Source: Deltaproteobacteria bacterium
GTDB lineage: Bacteria > Myxococcota_A > Polyangia > Polyangiales > Ga0077539
DNA length: 64,000 nucleotides
Direction: 5' to 3'
Assembly: GCA_016218725.1 (NCBI GenBank)
Contig: JACRDB010000050.1
Span: 1 to 64,000 of the forward strand
Shown here: positions 9,977 through 19,435 of the stretch, in pieces
Position numbering within the stretch: position 1 is the first letter of the stretch
Layout: every line of letters starts with the position of its first letter
Translations under genes and position numbers: made by a program
Notes under the pieces: generated by a model
Database searches by the model: none
The model's input: only the letters and a program-made list of their open reading frames with translations
Told to the model about the DNA's origin: nothing

Positions 9977-11359
9977 TCACCGCGGCGCCGGGCCGAGGTC
10001 TGCGAGCGCCGCGCGACCACAATACTGAAAGGGCCCCTGCGGCGCGTCCCTCAAGCGCTCTGCGGGTAGGGGTCGGAAGAGCGCCGGGAGCGGGCTGTCG
10101 GTCACCTGCCAGAGCCTCGCGGGGTAGGCGCTGGAAGGGGCCTGGAGCTCCCAGCTCCGAGGGTCGAAGCGCCAGAGGCCCAGGAGCCCCACCGCCACGG
10201 TGACCGCCAGGGTCAGGCCTTCGAGGCGCCGGATCCCTGGGGACTCCGGGGCCAGCGCCAGGAGCCACGGGGCCACCCAGACCAGCTCCGCCAGGAGCCT
10301 CGGGCCGAAGGTCGCCCCCCCCCACCAGAGGCGGAACCCGACCGTCAGGAGCACCTGCCCGAGGATGCCCACCAGCACGCAACGGGCGCGCTCGTCTCGG
10401 CTTCTCGCCGCGAGAACCATGGCAAGGATCGCGACCGGGGCGTACACCAGGAGCCCCCGACCAGGGCTCACCAGGAGCCCCAGGAGCGCGCCCGGTGAGC
10501 GCCAGGGGTGGAGGCCCCACACGTCTCCGCCGAGGCTCCGGAGGTTGGCCGCCGCCTGCCCGAGCGGCAGGGCCTCGCCGGTCCACCGGAGCTTCCACCA
10601 CCCGAGGAGCGCGGCGGTGGCGAGCCCGAGCGCTATGGCGCCCGAGACCCACGCCCAGCCGCGAGGCTCCCTCCGGCGCGGCATCGCCGCCGCGAGGCAG
10701 AGACCTCCCGCGAGCGGCAGGAGCGGCGGGCGGCACCACACCGCGAGCGTCGCCAGGGTCGCCGCGAGCGGCGTCAGGACCTTGCGGTCCTGGCTCCAGG
10801 CCACCGACGCGAGGGCCCCGAGGAGGAAGGGCAGCGCCGCGGTCTGCTGCCAGAGGCCCTGGCCCAGGGTCGCGGCGCCCGCGAAGGAGCACGCCGCGAC
10901 CAGCGCCAGCAGCGCCGCGCGGCGCCACGCCGTCGCCGCGAGGAGCGCCACGCAGAGGAGCGTCGCGGAGACCCCGAGGGCCCCAGAGGATGCGTACCGC
11001 GCGCGGCGCACGAGCGCCCGGTCCCCGACGATCATCGTCGGCGTCAGGCTCACCATCGCGGGCATGCCCAGGAGCGCCGGGGCCGGCCCGAAGGTCGACC
11101 GCAGCGCCCCGTCGGGGGCCCAATGCACGTAGTAGGGCATGGGTGGCTGCGCGACCCTCGCGCGGAGCCACTCGACCTCCCTCAGGTCGAGGCTCTGCCT
11201 GCACGCAAGCGTCACCGCCCCGAGGCGCCCGGGGAGCGTGTCTCCCCCCTGAGGCCTGAGCGGCGCCAGGAGGCACAACGCCACGGTAAGCGCGCCCACC
11301 GCCAACGCCGCCAGGAGCCCCTCGCGCGGCGGTGCCTTCACGGCGCCGGCCTGTTCCAT
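9977..11359 (-). CDS. polytopic membrane protein, possible GT-C glycosyltransferase
   Basis: A 460-residue integral membrane protein with roughly ten hydrophobic helices and a large first extracytoplasmic loop (residues about 30-95, with PPMPYYVHWAPDGALRS and RSTFGP). That organisation recalls GT-C-fold lipid-linked sugar transferases, but I cannot identify the acidic catalytic pair with confidence. The start, ATG 11359, lies inside the end of the upstream gene (22-bp overlap), so it is probably co-translated with the spermidine-synthase-like membrane protein; GTG 11365 is an alternative. Its stop lies 6 bases from the end of the MopE-repeat gene on the other strand. Confidence 0.6.
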   Translation of the reverse strand: MEQAGAVKAPPREGLLAALAVGALTVALCLLAPLRPQGGDTLPGRLGAVTLACRQSLDLREVEWLRARVAQPPMPYYVHWAPDGALRSTFGPAPALLGMPAMVSLTPTMIVGDRALVRRARYASSGALGVSATLLCVALLAATAWRRAALLALVAACSFAGAATLGQGLWQQTAALPFLLGALASVAWSQDRKVLTPLAATLATLAVWCRPPLLPLAGGLCLAAAMPRRREPRGWAWVSGAIALGLATAALLGWWKLRWTGEALPLGQAAANLRSLGGDVWGLHPWRSPGALLGLLVSPGRGLLVYAPVAILAMVLAARSRDERARCVLVGILGQVLLTVGFRLWWGGATFGPRLLAELVWVAPWLLALAPESPGIRRLEGLTLAVTVAVGLLGLWRFDPRSWELQAPSSAYPARLWQVTDSPLPALFRPLPAERLRDAPQGPFQYCGRAALADLGPAPR

Positions 11360-13695
11360 CGCCACGGACCGCTCGCCGCGGCCAGCACATAGAGCGCCGC
11401 GGCCAGCGCAAAGGTCGCCGCGATGCCATGCCACACACTGGTGACGATCGCGGCGATGCTGCCCAGCACGCCACAGGCGCCATTGATCCCCAACGCCAGC
11501 GGCGTCGCCGAGGTGCGGTCCAGGTGCCGCATCCCCGCGGGGAAGAGCATCCCGAGGACCAGGCCCACCGCGGCGGCGCAGAGCCCGGTCCAGAGCACCC
11601 TCACGCCCATCGCGCCGCCTTCGGTCGCCGCGGCGAGGGGGGCGATCACCAGCCGCGGGAGGAGCGCCAGGAGGAGGGACGCCAGCAGCGCCGCGACGGA
11701 CACTGCCCGAGGGCTCTGGAGGAGCCGCGGAGACAGGGCGCTCCCGGCGCCGGTGGCCACCAGGAGCCCGGCCAGGACGATCACCAGCGCGTACGTAGGG
11801 TGCCCGAGGACCACGTGCATACGCTGCATGAGGGCCACCTCGGCGGCCATGAAGCCCGCCCCGAGGGCGCCGAAATACACCCCCGCGGAGGCCGTCGGGA
11901 GGGCGCGCTCGGGGCCTCGCAGGGACCGCCAGAGGCTCGGTCCCAGGAGCCCGGCTCCGAGTGCCAGCACGGCCCCGAAGGTCACGATGAGCTCGAACAT
12001 CGCGGCGACGTTCCCCGCGAGCATGCCGGTGCCGCTCTCCATCCATCGAAGGAGCCTCCGGGGCTCCAGCCACGCGCTCGGGCGCAGGACCTGGAAGAAG
12101 AAGGGTCGGTCGTCGGTGGGGGCCGAGGTGTCCATGAAGGTCCCATCCCCTGCAGCGTCAAGCGCGCGAAGGCTCCGAGCGGCCAGGACCCTGGCGAGGA
12201 TCGGGTCCCTCGGCGCTCGGTCCGGGGCCACCAGGAGCCCGAAGCCGTGGCGGGTCTCCAGGCCCTGGAGGCGCTCCAGGTCCTGAGGGGTCAGCGGCGA
12301 GGGGCTCACCAGGATCGTCGCCACGGCGCCGAGGGCGAGCAGGGCGATGTGCTCCCGGGGCCTCGTCACGCCACGGTCTAGGAGCGAGGCCACGGCGAGG
12401 GACAGGAGCCTTGCGGTCTCGCTCGGGTTCCGGGCGTCGTACCAGCGCGAGAAGGTCAGGACGCCCTCCGGTGCGACCCTGCGGAGGAACACCGCCCAGG
12501 CCTCGCGGGTGTAGAGCGTGGTCTCCGTGTGGGCAAAGGCACCCGCGGCGGTGGCCGCCCAGGTGTCCACCATGGCCGCCTGCAGGACCGTGCAGTGCAC
12601 CCTGGCCGCGGCGAAGACGGCTCTCCCGTCGCCCACCTGCACGGCCACCCTGGGGTCGCTCAGCACCGGCGACCGGTCCGTGACGGACTGGAGGAGCTCC
12701 ACCATGGACGGATTGATCTCTGCGCCGAGCACCAGCTCGTGGCCGTAGTGCAGCGCCGCGAGGAGGTCTGGCCCGCCCCCCACGCCGATGACACATGCGT
12801 TGCCTCGGGGCCTCAGGGCGTGCGCCGCGGTGGTGGGGTTGCGCCGAAGGAAGGCCAGCTCCGAGACGTCCCGGTACTGAAACACTGGCGTCCCGGCCTC
12901 GCCATCGATCAGGGCCAGGGCCGAGGTCACGGTCACTCCGGCGGAGCCCTCGGGGCCCCCCAGGGGGTGCGTGACAAAGGGCCCAAGGCGCACCTGGGCC
13001 ATGGCGTTCCAGGCTTCGAAGGTGGTCTCCCGGGCGGCGCTGGGCCTGCCCTTCGGGAAGTGCACCGCGAGCCCCGCGGAGGTGAAGGAGAGCGCGACGA
13101 CAGCCACCGCCCCAAGGGCCACCACCATGCCGCGCGAGCGCCGGGAAGGGTGCAGGAGGCAACCCGCCGTGGCCACCGCCGCCGCCAGCCACGCCACGGC
13201 CCCGGGGCCCGTCAGGGGCCCGAGGAGCGCCAGCGGCAGGAGGGCCCCCAGGGCCGCAGCGCAGAGGTCCACGGCGTAGAGCGCGGACAGCGCGCCGGGC
13301 GCCTCCCCGAGGAGCCGCGCCGCCGCCGCGCCGCCCAGCACCAGCGGCGCGGCGAGGGCCACGGCCACCAGGAGCATCGCCGCCACGGTGGCCAGGTCCG
13401 GCTGGAAGGTCAGCGGGACGGAGACGAGCACCCCGTCGGCCACGAGCAGCGCCAGGGCCATCTTGACCAGGGTGTCCGCGAGCCAGGGCTCGAGGGCTTC
13501 GCCCCTGGCCCGCGCCTCGTCGGCGAGGAGCGAACCCCGGGTGAGCCCCAGCATCGCGAGGGAGAGCACCACGAAGGCGAGGCCGTACCAGGTGCTCACG
13601 GAGAGAATCCGGGTGAAGAGCACCTCCGACGCCACGACGGAGCTGGAGACCAGGGAGAGGACCAAAATGCCCCGCCCCCGGGTCAAGCTTGTCAT
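11338..13695 (-). CDS. membrane-embedded spermidine-synthase-like protein
   Basis: A 785-residue three-part protein: N-terminal membrane helices (about residues 8-215), a soluble Rossmann methyltransferase-like domain (about 215-510), and a second membrane bundle (about 535-780). The soluble domain has the glycine-rich SAM-type loop CVIGVGGGPD near residue 300, an acidic strand end (AEINPSM) and VGDGRAVF, as in spermidine/spermine synthases. Such fusions are common in Myxococcota, and their real substrates are generally unknown. ATG 13695 is preceded by GAGG four bases away. It overlaps the next gene, indicating an operon of two membrane proteins. Confidence 0.8.
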   Translation of the reverse strand: MTSLTRGRGILVLSLVSSSVVASEVLFTRILSVSTWYGLAFVVLSLAMLGLTRGSLLADEARARGEALEPWLADTLVKMALALLVADGVLVSVPLTFQPDLATVAAMLLVAVALAAPLVLGGAAAARLLGEAPGALSALYAVDLCAAALGALLPLALLGPLTGPGAVAWLAAAVATAGCLLHPSRRSRGMVVALGAVAVVALSFTSAGLAVHFPKGRPSAARETTFEAWNAMAQVRLGPFVTHPLGGPEGSAGVTVTSALALIDGEAGTPVFQYRDVSELAFLRRNPTTAAHALRPRGNACVIGVGGGPDLLAALHYGHELVLGAEINPSMVELLQSVTDRSPVLSDPRVAVQVGDGRAVFAAARVHCTVLQAAMVDTWAATAAGAFAHTETTLYTREAWAVFLRRVAPEGVLTFSRWYDARNPSETARLLSLAVASLLDRGVTRPREHIALLALGAVATILVSPSPLTPQDLERLQGLETRHGFGLLVAPDRAPRDPILARVLAARSLRALDAAGDGTFMDTSAPTDDRPFFFQVLRPSAWLEPRRLLRWMESGTGMLAGNVAAMFELIVTFGAVLALGAGLLGPSLWRSLRGPERALPTASAGVYFGALGAGFMAAEVALMQRMHVVLGHPTYALVIVLAGLLVATGAGSALSPRLLQSPRAVSVAALLASLLLALLPRLVIAPLAAATEGGAMGVRVLWTGLCAAAVGLVLGMLFPAGMRHLDRTSATPLALGINGACGVLGSIAAIVTSVWHGIAATFALAAALYVLAAASGPWRWNRPAP

Positions 13696-13836
13696 ATACC
13701 TCGGAGGTTATCCGTAAATCCACCCCCGAGAAAGGGCCTGGCAGGAGAGAAAGCGCGCGTCGGAGGTCGGTCGGGGTCCTCGGCGCTTCCCAAGGGCCCG
13801 GGGAGGAACCTACACTCCGCAGCCTTTGGAGCTGCC

Positions 13837-14586
13837 ATGAGCCAAGGACTGAAGCACATCTCGACCCCCGTGATGGTGAGCCTCCTGGAGGCCTGGATCG
13901 ATCCCTCCCGGGAGCGCGGCATCATCGCCGCAGTGCCCCTCGGGAAGGCCTACCTCCCGAGGCTCGACGCCCTCTACACCGAGCTCAAGGAGACCGAGGC
14001 GGGGGCGCCCGCCAGCGAGGCCTCGGCCCGCTTCGAGGCCCTCCGGCGGCGCCAGAACGAGGTGGACGACCGCCACGACCGCAAGGCCCGCGGGATCTAC
14101 CACTACCTCGGCGCCGCGGCGGACCTCTCGGACCACCCGGACGAGGCCCAGCGCCTCCTGGAGCTGCGCTCGCGGCTCTTCCCCAACGCCCTCAAGGTCA
14201 CCGGCTGGAGCTACGCCGACGAGATCGCCGAGGTGCGCCTGGTGAACACCCGGCTGGACCCCGCCGACCACGCCCTCCTCCAGAGCCTCCCGGTGCCCGG
14301 CGGAGCCCTCGCCGGGGCCCTGGAGCAGTGGCTCTCCGCCGGACACGAGCTCGGCGAGCTGGAGGCCCAGCGCATGGTCGTGGAGCGCGAGCTCTCCGAG
14401 GAGAGGGCCCTGGCCGGGTCCCGGGACGCCACCCAGGCCCGCGCTCGCTGGGTCCAGGCGGCGGGCATGCTCGTGCGCATTCTCGACCTGGAGGGCGTCG
14501 AGGGCGCCCAGCGAGACCGCGTCACGAACCCCCTGGAGCACGCGGCGGAGAAGGCCGAGGCCCTCCACGGCGCCGGACGTCAGTGA
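13837..14586 (+). CDS. helical protein of unknown function
   Basis: A 249-residue soluble protein starting at ATG 13837 with GGAG six bases upstream. It has no signal peptide or membrane segment. The composition is strongly helical with many charged residues, including a likely coiled coil around residues 170-205 (LGELEAQRMVVERELSEERA). I do not recognise a family. It lies just upstream of polA in the same direction, separated by 65 bases that contain a palindrome overlapping its stop codon. Codon use is normal for the window, so the gene looks real. Confidence 0.7.
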   Translation: MSQGLKHISTPVMVSLLEAWIDPSRERGIIAAVPLGKAYLPRLDALYTELKETEAGAPASEASARFEALRRRQNEVDDRHDRKARGIYHYLGAAADLSDHPDEAQRLLELRSRLFPNALKVTGWSYADEIAEVRLVNTRLDPADHALLQSLPVPGGALAGALEQWLSAGHELGELEAQRMVVERELSEERALAGSRDATQARARWVQAAGMLVRILDLEGVEGAQRDRVTNPLEHAAEKAEALHGAGRQ

Positions 14587-14599
14587 CATATCCTGTCAC
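14583..14599. promoter_or_regulatory. 17-bp palindrome at a stop codon upstream of polA
   Basis: A perfect inverted repeat, GTGACA-TATCC-TGTCAC, overlaps the TGA (14584-14586) of the preceding gene and lies 52 bases before polA. Its GTGA..TCAC ends recall CRP/FNR-type sites, but the 9-base spacing between those tetramers is wrong for CRP, which needs 6. It could be an operator for polA or a small RNA hairpin between the cistrons. Confidence 0.4.
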
Positions 14600-14651
14600 G
14601 CTGGCCAGGGCGGTAACTTGACCCCTGGCGAGGGAGGCGGATACCAGCTTC

Positions 14652-17348
14652 ATGGCCGCGAAGCTGCCGGAGCCGGGCGACCCCGACGCGCTCTATGTGA
14701 TGGACCTCTCGGGGTATGTGTTCCGCGCGTACCACGGGATGAACCCTCTCTCGAACTCCAGGGGGGAGGCCACCCACGCGACGCTGGGGGTGACCAACAT
14801 GCTGAACGCGCTGGTGCGCTCCCAGCGCCCGGCGTACCTGGCGGTGGCGATGGACAGCGTCGGGGACACCTTCCGTAACGCGCTGTACCCACTGTACAAA
14901 GCCAACCGCCCACCGCCGCCGCCGGACCTGGCGCACCAGATGGCCCGTTGCCGCGAGGTGTCCGAGGCCTACGCGATCCCGGTGCTCCAGCGGGACGGCT
15001 TCGAGGCCGACGACCTCCTGGCCACCTGCGTGCGCCTGGCCCGGGCGCACAAGCTCAAGGTGGTGGTGTGCAGCGGCGACAAGGACCTCCTGGCGCTGGT
15101 GGGCGGCGACGTGGTGGTCTGGGACGCCATGCGCCAGAAGGTGTATGGCCCCGAGGAGGTGCGGGAGAAGTGGGGCGTAGGTCCCGAGCGCGTGAGGGAC
15201 CTCCTGGCGCTCATGGGGGACAGCTCGGACAACGTCCCCGGGGTGGAGCACGTCGGGGAGAAGACCGCGGGGAAGCTCCTGGCGGATTTTGGCTCGCTGG
15301 ATGGGGTGTACGCCAACCTGGACAAGGTCAAGGGCAAGACCCGGGAGTACCTCACCGCCCACGAAAAAGACGCGAGGCTCTCCTACGAGCTGGTGGGCCT
15401 GCGGGACGACGTGCCCGTGGACTTCGACCTGGAGGCCCTGCGCTACGGCGGCTGGGACAAGGCCCGGCTCAAGGCGCTCCTCCTGGAGCTGGAGTTCCAC
15501 AAGCTGGCGGCCACGGTTGACGCGGGCGTCCCCGCGGCGAGCGCGGGCGCCAAGGCCGAGTACCTCCCGGTGCTGCGCGAGGAGGACCTCGACGCGGCGA
15601 TCACGGCGTGCCGGGCGGCCGGGAGCTTCGCGGTGGACACGGAGACCACGGGCACGGACGCCTCGCAGGCGGAGCTGGTGGGCATCTCCCTGGCGTGGAA
15701 GGCGGGCTTCGGGGTGTACATCCCGGTGGGGCACAAGGTGCTCACGGACCCGAAGCAGCTCCCGAGGGCGCTGGTGTTGGAGCGCCTCGGGCCCCTCCTG
15801 GCGGACCCCGCGGTGCGCAAGGTGGGGCAGAACCTCAAGTTCGACGCGGTGGTGCTGGCCCAGGCGGGCTGCCCCGTGCGGGGCTACGACTTCGACACCA
15901 TGCTGGCGAGCTACCTCCTGGACCCGGAGAAGCCCCACAGCCTGGACGAGCTCTCGCGCCGGGAGCTCGGCTATACCATGCTCTCCTTTGCGGAGGTGGC
16001 CGGCGCCGGCAAGAAGCAGGTGACCTTCGACCACGTGGACATCGCCCGCGCCACGCGGTACTCCGCGGAGGACGCCGAGGTCACCTGGCGCCTCGCGGAA
16101 AGGCTCCGCCCCAGGATCGACGCCGAGGGCCTCGGCAGGCTCCTCTACGAGGTGGAGGTCCCGCTGGCCCACGTCCTCGGGGGGATGGAGACCGCGGGGG
16201 TGCTCATCGACCGGGAGCGCCTGAGGAGGCTCCAGGTGCAGCTCGGGAAGGAGCTCCTGAGGCTCGAGGGCGAGTGCCACGCGGCGGCGGGGAAGACCTT
16301 CAACGTCCACGCCCCGCGGCAGTTGGAGACGATCCTCTTCGACGACCTCAAGCTCCCGGTCACGCGCCGCACCAAGACCGCCCGCTCCACGGACGCCGAG
16401 GTCCTGGAGGAGCTCTCCGCGAAGCACCCGCTCCCCGGGAAGATCCTGGAGCTGCGCGCCCTGGCCAAGCTCCAGAGCACCTACGTGGAGACGCTCCCGG
16501 CGCTGGCGGGCAGGGACGGGCGGCTGCACACCAGCTTCAACCAGGCCGTGGCGGCCACCGGGAGGCTCTCGTCCAGCAACCCGAACCTGCAGAACATCCC
16601 CGTGCGCACGCCCCTGGGGCGCGAGATCCGCGACGCGTTCATCGCCCCCGCCGGGCACCGGATCCTCTCCGCGGACTACTCGCAGATCGAGCTGCGGGTC
16701 CTGGCGAGCCTGTCCCACGACCCGATCCTCGTGGACGCCTTCACGCACAGCACGGACGTGCACGTGCGCACCGCCATGGAGGTCTTCAAGCTCCCAAAGG
16801 AGGCCATCACCCGGGAGCTGCGGGCCCGGGCCAAGACCGTGAACTTCGCGGTGATCTACGGCCAGGGCGAGGGCTCCCTCGCCCGGCAGCTCGGGATCCC
16901 GAGGGACGAGGCCGGGGCCTTCATCCAGCACTACTTCGCGACCTTCGCCACGCTCCGGAAGTACCTGGACGACTCCCTGGAGAAGGCCCGCGCCGCGTCC
17001 AACGTGGTGACGCTCCTCGGGCGCCGGCGCTTCATCAATGACCTGCACTCGTCCAACCGGGCCCTGCGCCTCGCCGCCGAGCGCGTCGCCCAGAACACCC
17101 CCATCCAGGGCACCGCCGCGGACATCATCAAGCTGGCCATGGTGGCCGTGGACAAGCGCCTCACGGCCGAGAAGCTCCGGTCGCGCATGCTCCTCACGGT
17201 GCACGACGAGCTGGTCTTCGAGGTCCCCGACGACGAGGCCGCTACCGTCGAGGTGCTGGTGCGTGAGACCATGGAGTCCGCCATGAAGCTCGACGTACCG
17301 CTCCTGGTGGAGTGCGGCTGGGGCCACACCTGGGGAGAGGCCCATTGA
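14652..17348 (+). CDS. polA: DNA polymerase I
   Basis: An 898-residue family A DNA polymerase, close to the usual length. Residues 1-290 form the 5'-nuclease (FEADDLLA, SGDKDLLAL, GDSSDNVPG). About 320-490 is a complete 3'-5' exonuclease: DTETTGTD near 329, then LKFD and YSAEDAEVTW. The polymerase has motif A (DYSQIELR near 675), motif B (RARAKTVNFAVIYG near 726) and motif C (VHDELVF near 850). All catalytic acids are present, so excision repair, primer removal and proofreading should be intact. A GGAGG at 14633-14637 is 14 bases from ATG 14652, longer than ideal, but no better start exists. Its stop overlaps the start of the next gene. Confidence 0.97.
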   Translation: MAAKLPEPGDPDALYVMDLSGYVFRAYHGMNPLSNSRGEATHATLGVTNMLNALVRSQRPAYLAVAMDSVGDTFRNALYPLYKANRPPPPPDLAHQMARCREVSEAYAIPVLQRDGFEADDLLATCVRLARAHKLKVVVCSGDKDLLALVGGDVVVWDAMRQKVYGPEEVREKWGVGPERVRDLLALMGDSSDNVPGVEHVGEKTAGKLLADFGSLDGVYANLDKVKGKTREYLTAHEKDARLSYELVGLRDDVPVDFDLEALRYGGWDKARLKALLLELEFHKLAATVDAGVPAASAGAKAEYLPVLREEDLDAAITACRAAGSFAVDTETTGTDASQAELVGISLAWKAGFGVYIPVGHKVLTDPKQLPRALVLERLGPLLADPAVRKVGQNLKFDAVVLAQAGCPVRGYDFDTMLASYLLDPEKPHSLDELSRRELGYTMLSFAEVAGAGKKQVTFDHVDIARATRYSAEDAEVTWRLAERLRPRIDAEGLGRLLYEVEVPLAHVLGGMETAGVLIDRERLRRLQVQLGKELLRLEGECHAAAGKTFNVHAPRQLETILFDDLKLPVTRRTKTARSTDAEVLEELSAKHPLPGKILELRALAKLQSTYVETLPALAGRDGRLHTSFNQAVAATGRLSSSNPNLQNIPVRTPLGREIRDAFIAPAGHRILSADYSQIELRVLASLSHDPILVDAFTHSTDVHVRTAMEVFKLPKEAITRELRARAKTVNFAVIYGQGEGSLARQLGIPRDEAGAFIQHYFATFATLRKYLDDSLEKARAASNVVTLLGRRRFINDLHSSNRALRLAAERVAQNTPIQGTAADIIKLAMVAVDKRLTAEKLRSRMLLTVHDELVFEVPDDEAATVEVLVRETMESAMKLDVPLLVECGWGHTWGEAH

Positions 17349-17809
17349 AGCCCCGGGGCGCGCTCCTCGCCGGGGCTCTGTGCCTCGCGCCCGCGGGGGG
17401 CCCGAGGGCCGACGCGCTGCCGCCGCCCACGCCCGTCTCGTGCCCGGCCGGCGCCGTGGTCCGCGCGGTCCATGCGGGCACCTTCTGCGCCCTCGACGAG
17501 TGCTCCACCAGCACCCCTTGCGCCAACGGCGAGTGCGTCAGCCGCAGGGTCTGCGTCGAGGCCGTCGCCACCGGGGGCCTCTCCGGCGGGACGCTCCTGG
17601 TCCACCGCGGCGCTTGTGACCGCGGGGAGCCCTGCGGTCCAGGGGCGACGTGCGAGAGTGTAAGGCTGTGTGTGCGCAGCGGCTTCGAGGGCTGCGGCTG
17701 CGCCGTCCCGGGCGCCGGTCGCATTTCGGGTCTGTGGGGCGCGCTCGGGGCGCTGGCGGTGGTTATGTTTGCTCGACAGGGCCGTCCCAGGTGGACAGCT
17801 CGCGCTTGA
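17345..17809 (+). CDS. exported Cys-rich protein with MYXO-CTERM-like tail
   Basis: A 154-residue protein. The likely start is TTG 17345, which overlaps the polA stop as TTGA and has GGAGAGG a few bases upstream. A signal peptide (residues 1-22) precedes a Cys-rich body with about 14 cysteines. The C-terminus is a GCGC cluster, a short Gly-rich turn, one hydrophobic helix and a basic end (FARQGRPR). That is the layout of the MYXO-CTERM sorting signal, which in myxobacteria tethers proteins for outer-membrane display. Its last 47 bases overlap the end of the convergent acyl-CoA synthetase gene. The ligand or function is unknown. Confidence 0.7.
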   Translation: MKPRGALLAGALCLAPAGGPRADALPPPTPVSCPAGAVVRAVHAGTFCALDECSTSTPCANGECVSRRVCVEAVATGGLSGGTLLVHRGACDRGEPCGPGATCESVRLCVRSGFEGCGCAVPGAGRISGLWGALGALAVVMFARQGRPRWTARA

Positions 17810-19421
17810 GGATCTTTCCGGTGGGGTTGCTGGGCAGGGCGTCCAGGAAGACCCACTCGCGGGGGACCTTCGGGCCGGAGAGCCTCGCGCGGCACCAGCC
17901 CCGGAGCGCCAGGGCGTCCACGGTGGCCTCCGGGCGGCGGACCACGAAGGCCCGCACCCGCTCACCCCACTCGGGGTCCGGGACGCCCACTACGGCGGCC
18001 TGGAGCACCTCCGGGTGCTCGTCCAGGGCCCGCTCGACCTCGGCGGGGTAGACGTTCACGCCGCCGGAGATCACCATGTCCCGGCGCCTCCCCACGATGT
18101 GGTAGCGCCCGTCGGCGTCCTCCCGCGCCAGGTCCCCGACGGAGAAGTACCCCTCCCGGAGCGAGGCCTGGGTGGCCTTTGCGTCGTCGTGGTAGCCCTC
18201 GACCAGCATGGAGCTCCGGGCGTAGAGCTCCCCCACGGAGTGCCGCGGGACCTCGCGGCCGGTCTCGTCCAGGAGGCGCACGGAAACTCCGTGGAGGGCC
18301 CTGCCGATGGTGCCCGGGGACGCCCGGAGGTCATCGGGAGAGGCGCACGTCACGATGCCCGTCTCCGTCGAGCCGTAGAAATTGTAGAGCACCGGGCCGA
18401 AGCGGTCGAGGGTGCGCACCGCCAGCGGCCCCGGGAGCTGGGCCCCGCCGCACACCAGCGCCCGGAGGGAGTCCGTGCGGTGCCTCCGGGTGACCTCGGG
18501 GTCCAGCGCCAGGAGCCGGTGGAGCATCGTGGGGACCACCGCCGTGGTGGTGACCTTCTCGCGCTCGATGGCCGCCAGGAAGCGCTCGGGGTGGAAGTCT
18601 CGCTCCAGCACCAGGGTCCCGCCGAGCATGAGGGCCATGCCCGCGAAGCCGAAGCCCGTGGAGTGGTACAGCGGGCAGACGCACAGGTGCCGGTCGCCGT
18701 GCTGGAAGGGCACCCGATCGAGGAAGGCCGCGAAGCCCAGGCTCTGCCCGGCGCCGAATTTCCTCACGGCCCCCTTCGGCCGCCCGGTGGTGCCCGACGT
18801 GTAGATCACCACCGTGGCCTCGGAGCCCTCCAGGTCCGCGTCGGGCACCGACGCCAGGAGCGCCTCGTAGGTGGGGTGCCCCGGGAGCTCCGCGCCCACC
18901 GGGAAGAGCCCCTCGGGGGAGAGCTTCGGCGCGTGGGCCCGCGCGCGGGTCACCGTCTCGTGGAGCTCGGCCTCGTAGAAGATCCCGCGCGCGCCGGAGT
19001 GCGCCAGGAGGTACCCGAGCTCGTCCGGGGTGCTCCGCCAGGAGACGCTCACCGCCGCGCCGCCGAGGCGCGCCATGGCGCCCTGGACCTCGAAGAACTC
19101 CTCGCGGTTGTAGAGCATGAGCGCCACGGCGTCCCCGGCCCCGAGGCCCCGGCGCCGCAGGCCCGTGGCCAGGCGGTCGATCCGGGCGTCCACCTCGCCG
19201 TAGGACCGGCTGCGGTTGCCCGTGAGGAACGCCGCCCGGTCCGGGGCGCTGCGCGCCACCACCCGGAACACCGTGGAGAGCCCGGCCTGGCCGCGCGCCA
19301 GGCTCCTGACGAGCGCCCCCAGGCCCCGGGGGTTGAGCTCCCCCAGGGCGCCGGTCTTGCGCGCCACCCGGCCCACCAGCCGCGCCCAGCCCGTGACTTC
19401 CCGCGCCTTGTCGATCACCAT
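17763..19421 (-). CDS. AMP-dependent acyl-CoA synthetase/ligase
   Basis: A 552-residue ANL-superfamily adenylate-forming enzyme. The phosphate-binding A3 motif YTSGTTGRPKG is near residue 208, the A5 motif YGSTETG is present, and the hinge and C-terminal domain carry GRRRDMVISGGVNVYP and the catalytic-lysine motif NPTGKILKREL near 527. It should activate a carboxylate, probably a fatty or aryl acid, to an acyl-CoA; the substrate is not readable from sequence. No membrane segment is evident. ATG 19421 is only 14 bases from the start of the divergent lipoprotein gene, leaving almost no room for separate promoters. Confidence 0.92.
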   Translation of the reverse strand: MVIDKAREVTGWARLVGRVARKTGALGELNPRGLGALVRSLARGQAGLSTVFRVVARSAPDRAAFLTGNRSRSYGEVDARIDRLATGLRRRGLGAGDAVALMLYNREEFFEVQGAMARLGGAAVSVSWRSTPDELGYLLAHSGARGIFYEAELHETVTRARAHAPKLSPEGLFPVGAELPGHPTYEALLASVPDADLEGSEATVVIYTSGTTGRPKGAVRKFGAGQSLGFAAFLDRVPFQHGDRHLCVCPLYHSTGFGFAGMALMLGGTLVLERDFHPERFLAAIEREKVTTTAVVPTMLHRLLALDPEVTRRHRTDSLRALVCGGAQLPGPLAVRTLDRFGPVLYNFYGSTETGIVTCASPDDLRASPGTIGRALHGVSVRLLDETGREVPRHSVGELYARSSMLVEGYHDDAKATQASLREGYFSVGDLAREDADGRYHIVGRRRDMVISGGVNVYPAEVERALDEHPEVLQAAVVGVPDPEWGERVRAFVVRRPEATVDALALRGWCRARLSGPKVPREWVFLDALPSNPTGKILKRELSTWDGPVEQT

Positions 19422-19435
19422 GGGTCCTGCGTTTG

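Noticed and set aside
14583..14599. Reading the GTGA..TCAC palindrome as a CRP site
   Set aside because: The spacing between GTGA and TCAC is 9 bases instead of the required 6.
14580..17345. 921-residue frame antisense to polA
   Set aside because: polA has every catalytic motif; the antisense product is rich in His, Arg, Gly and Val and has no features.
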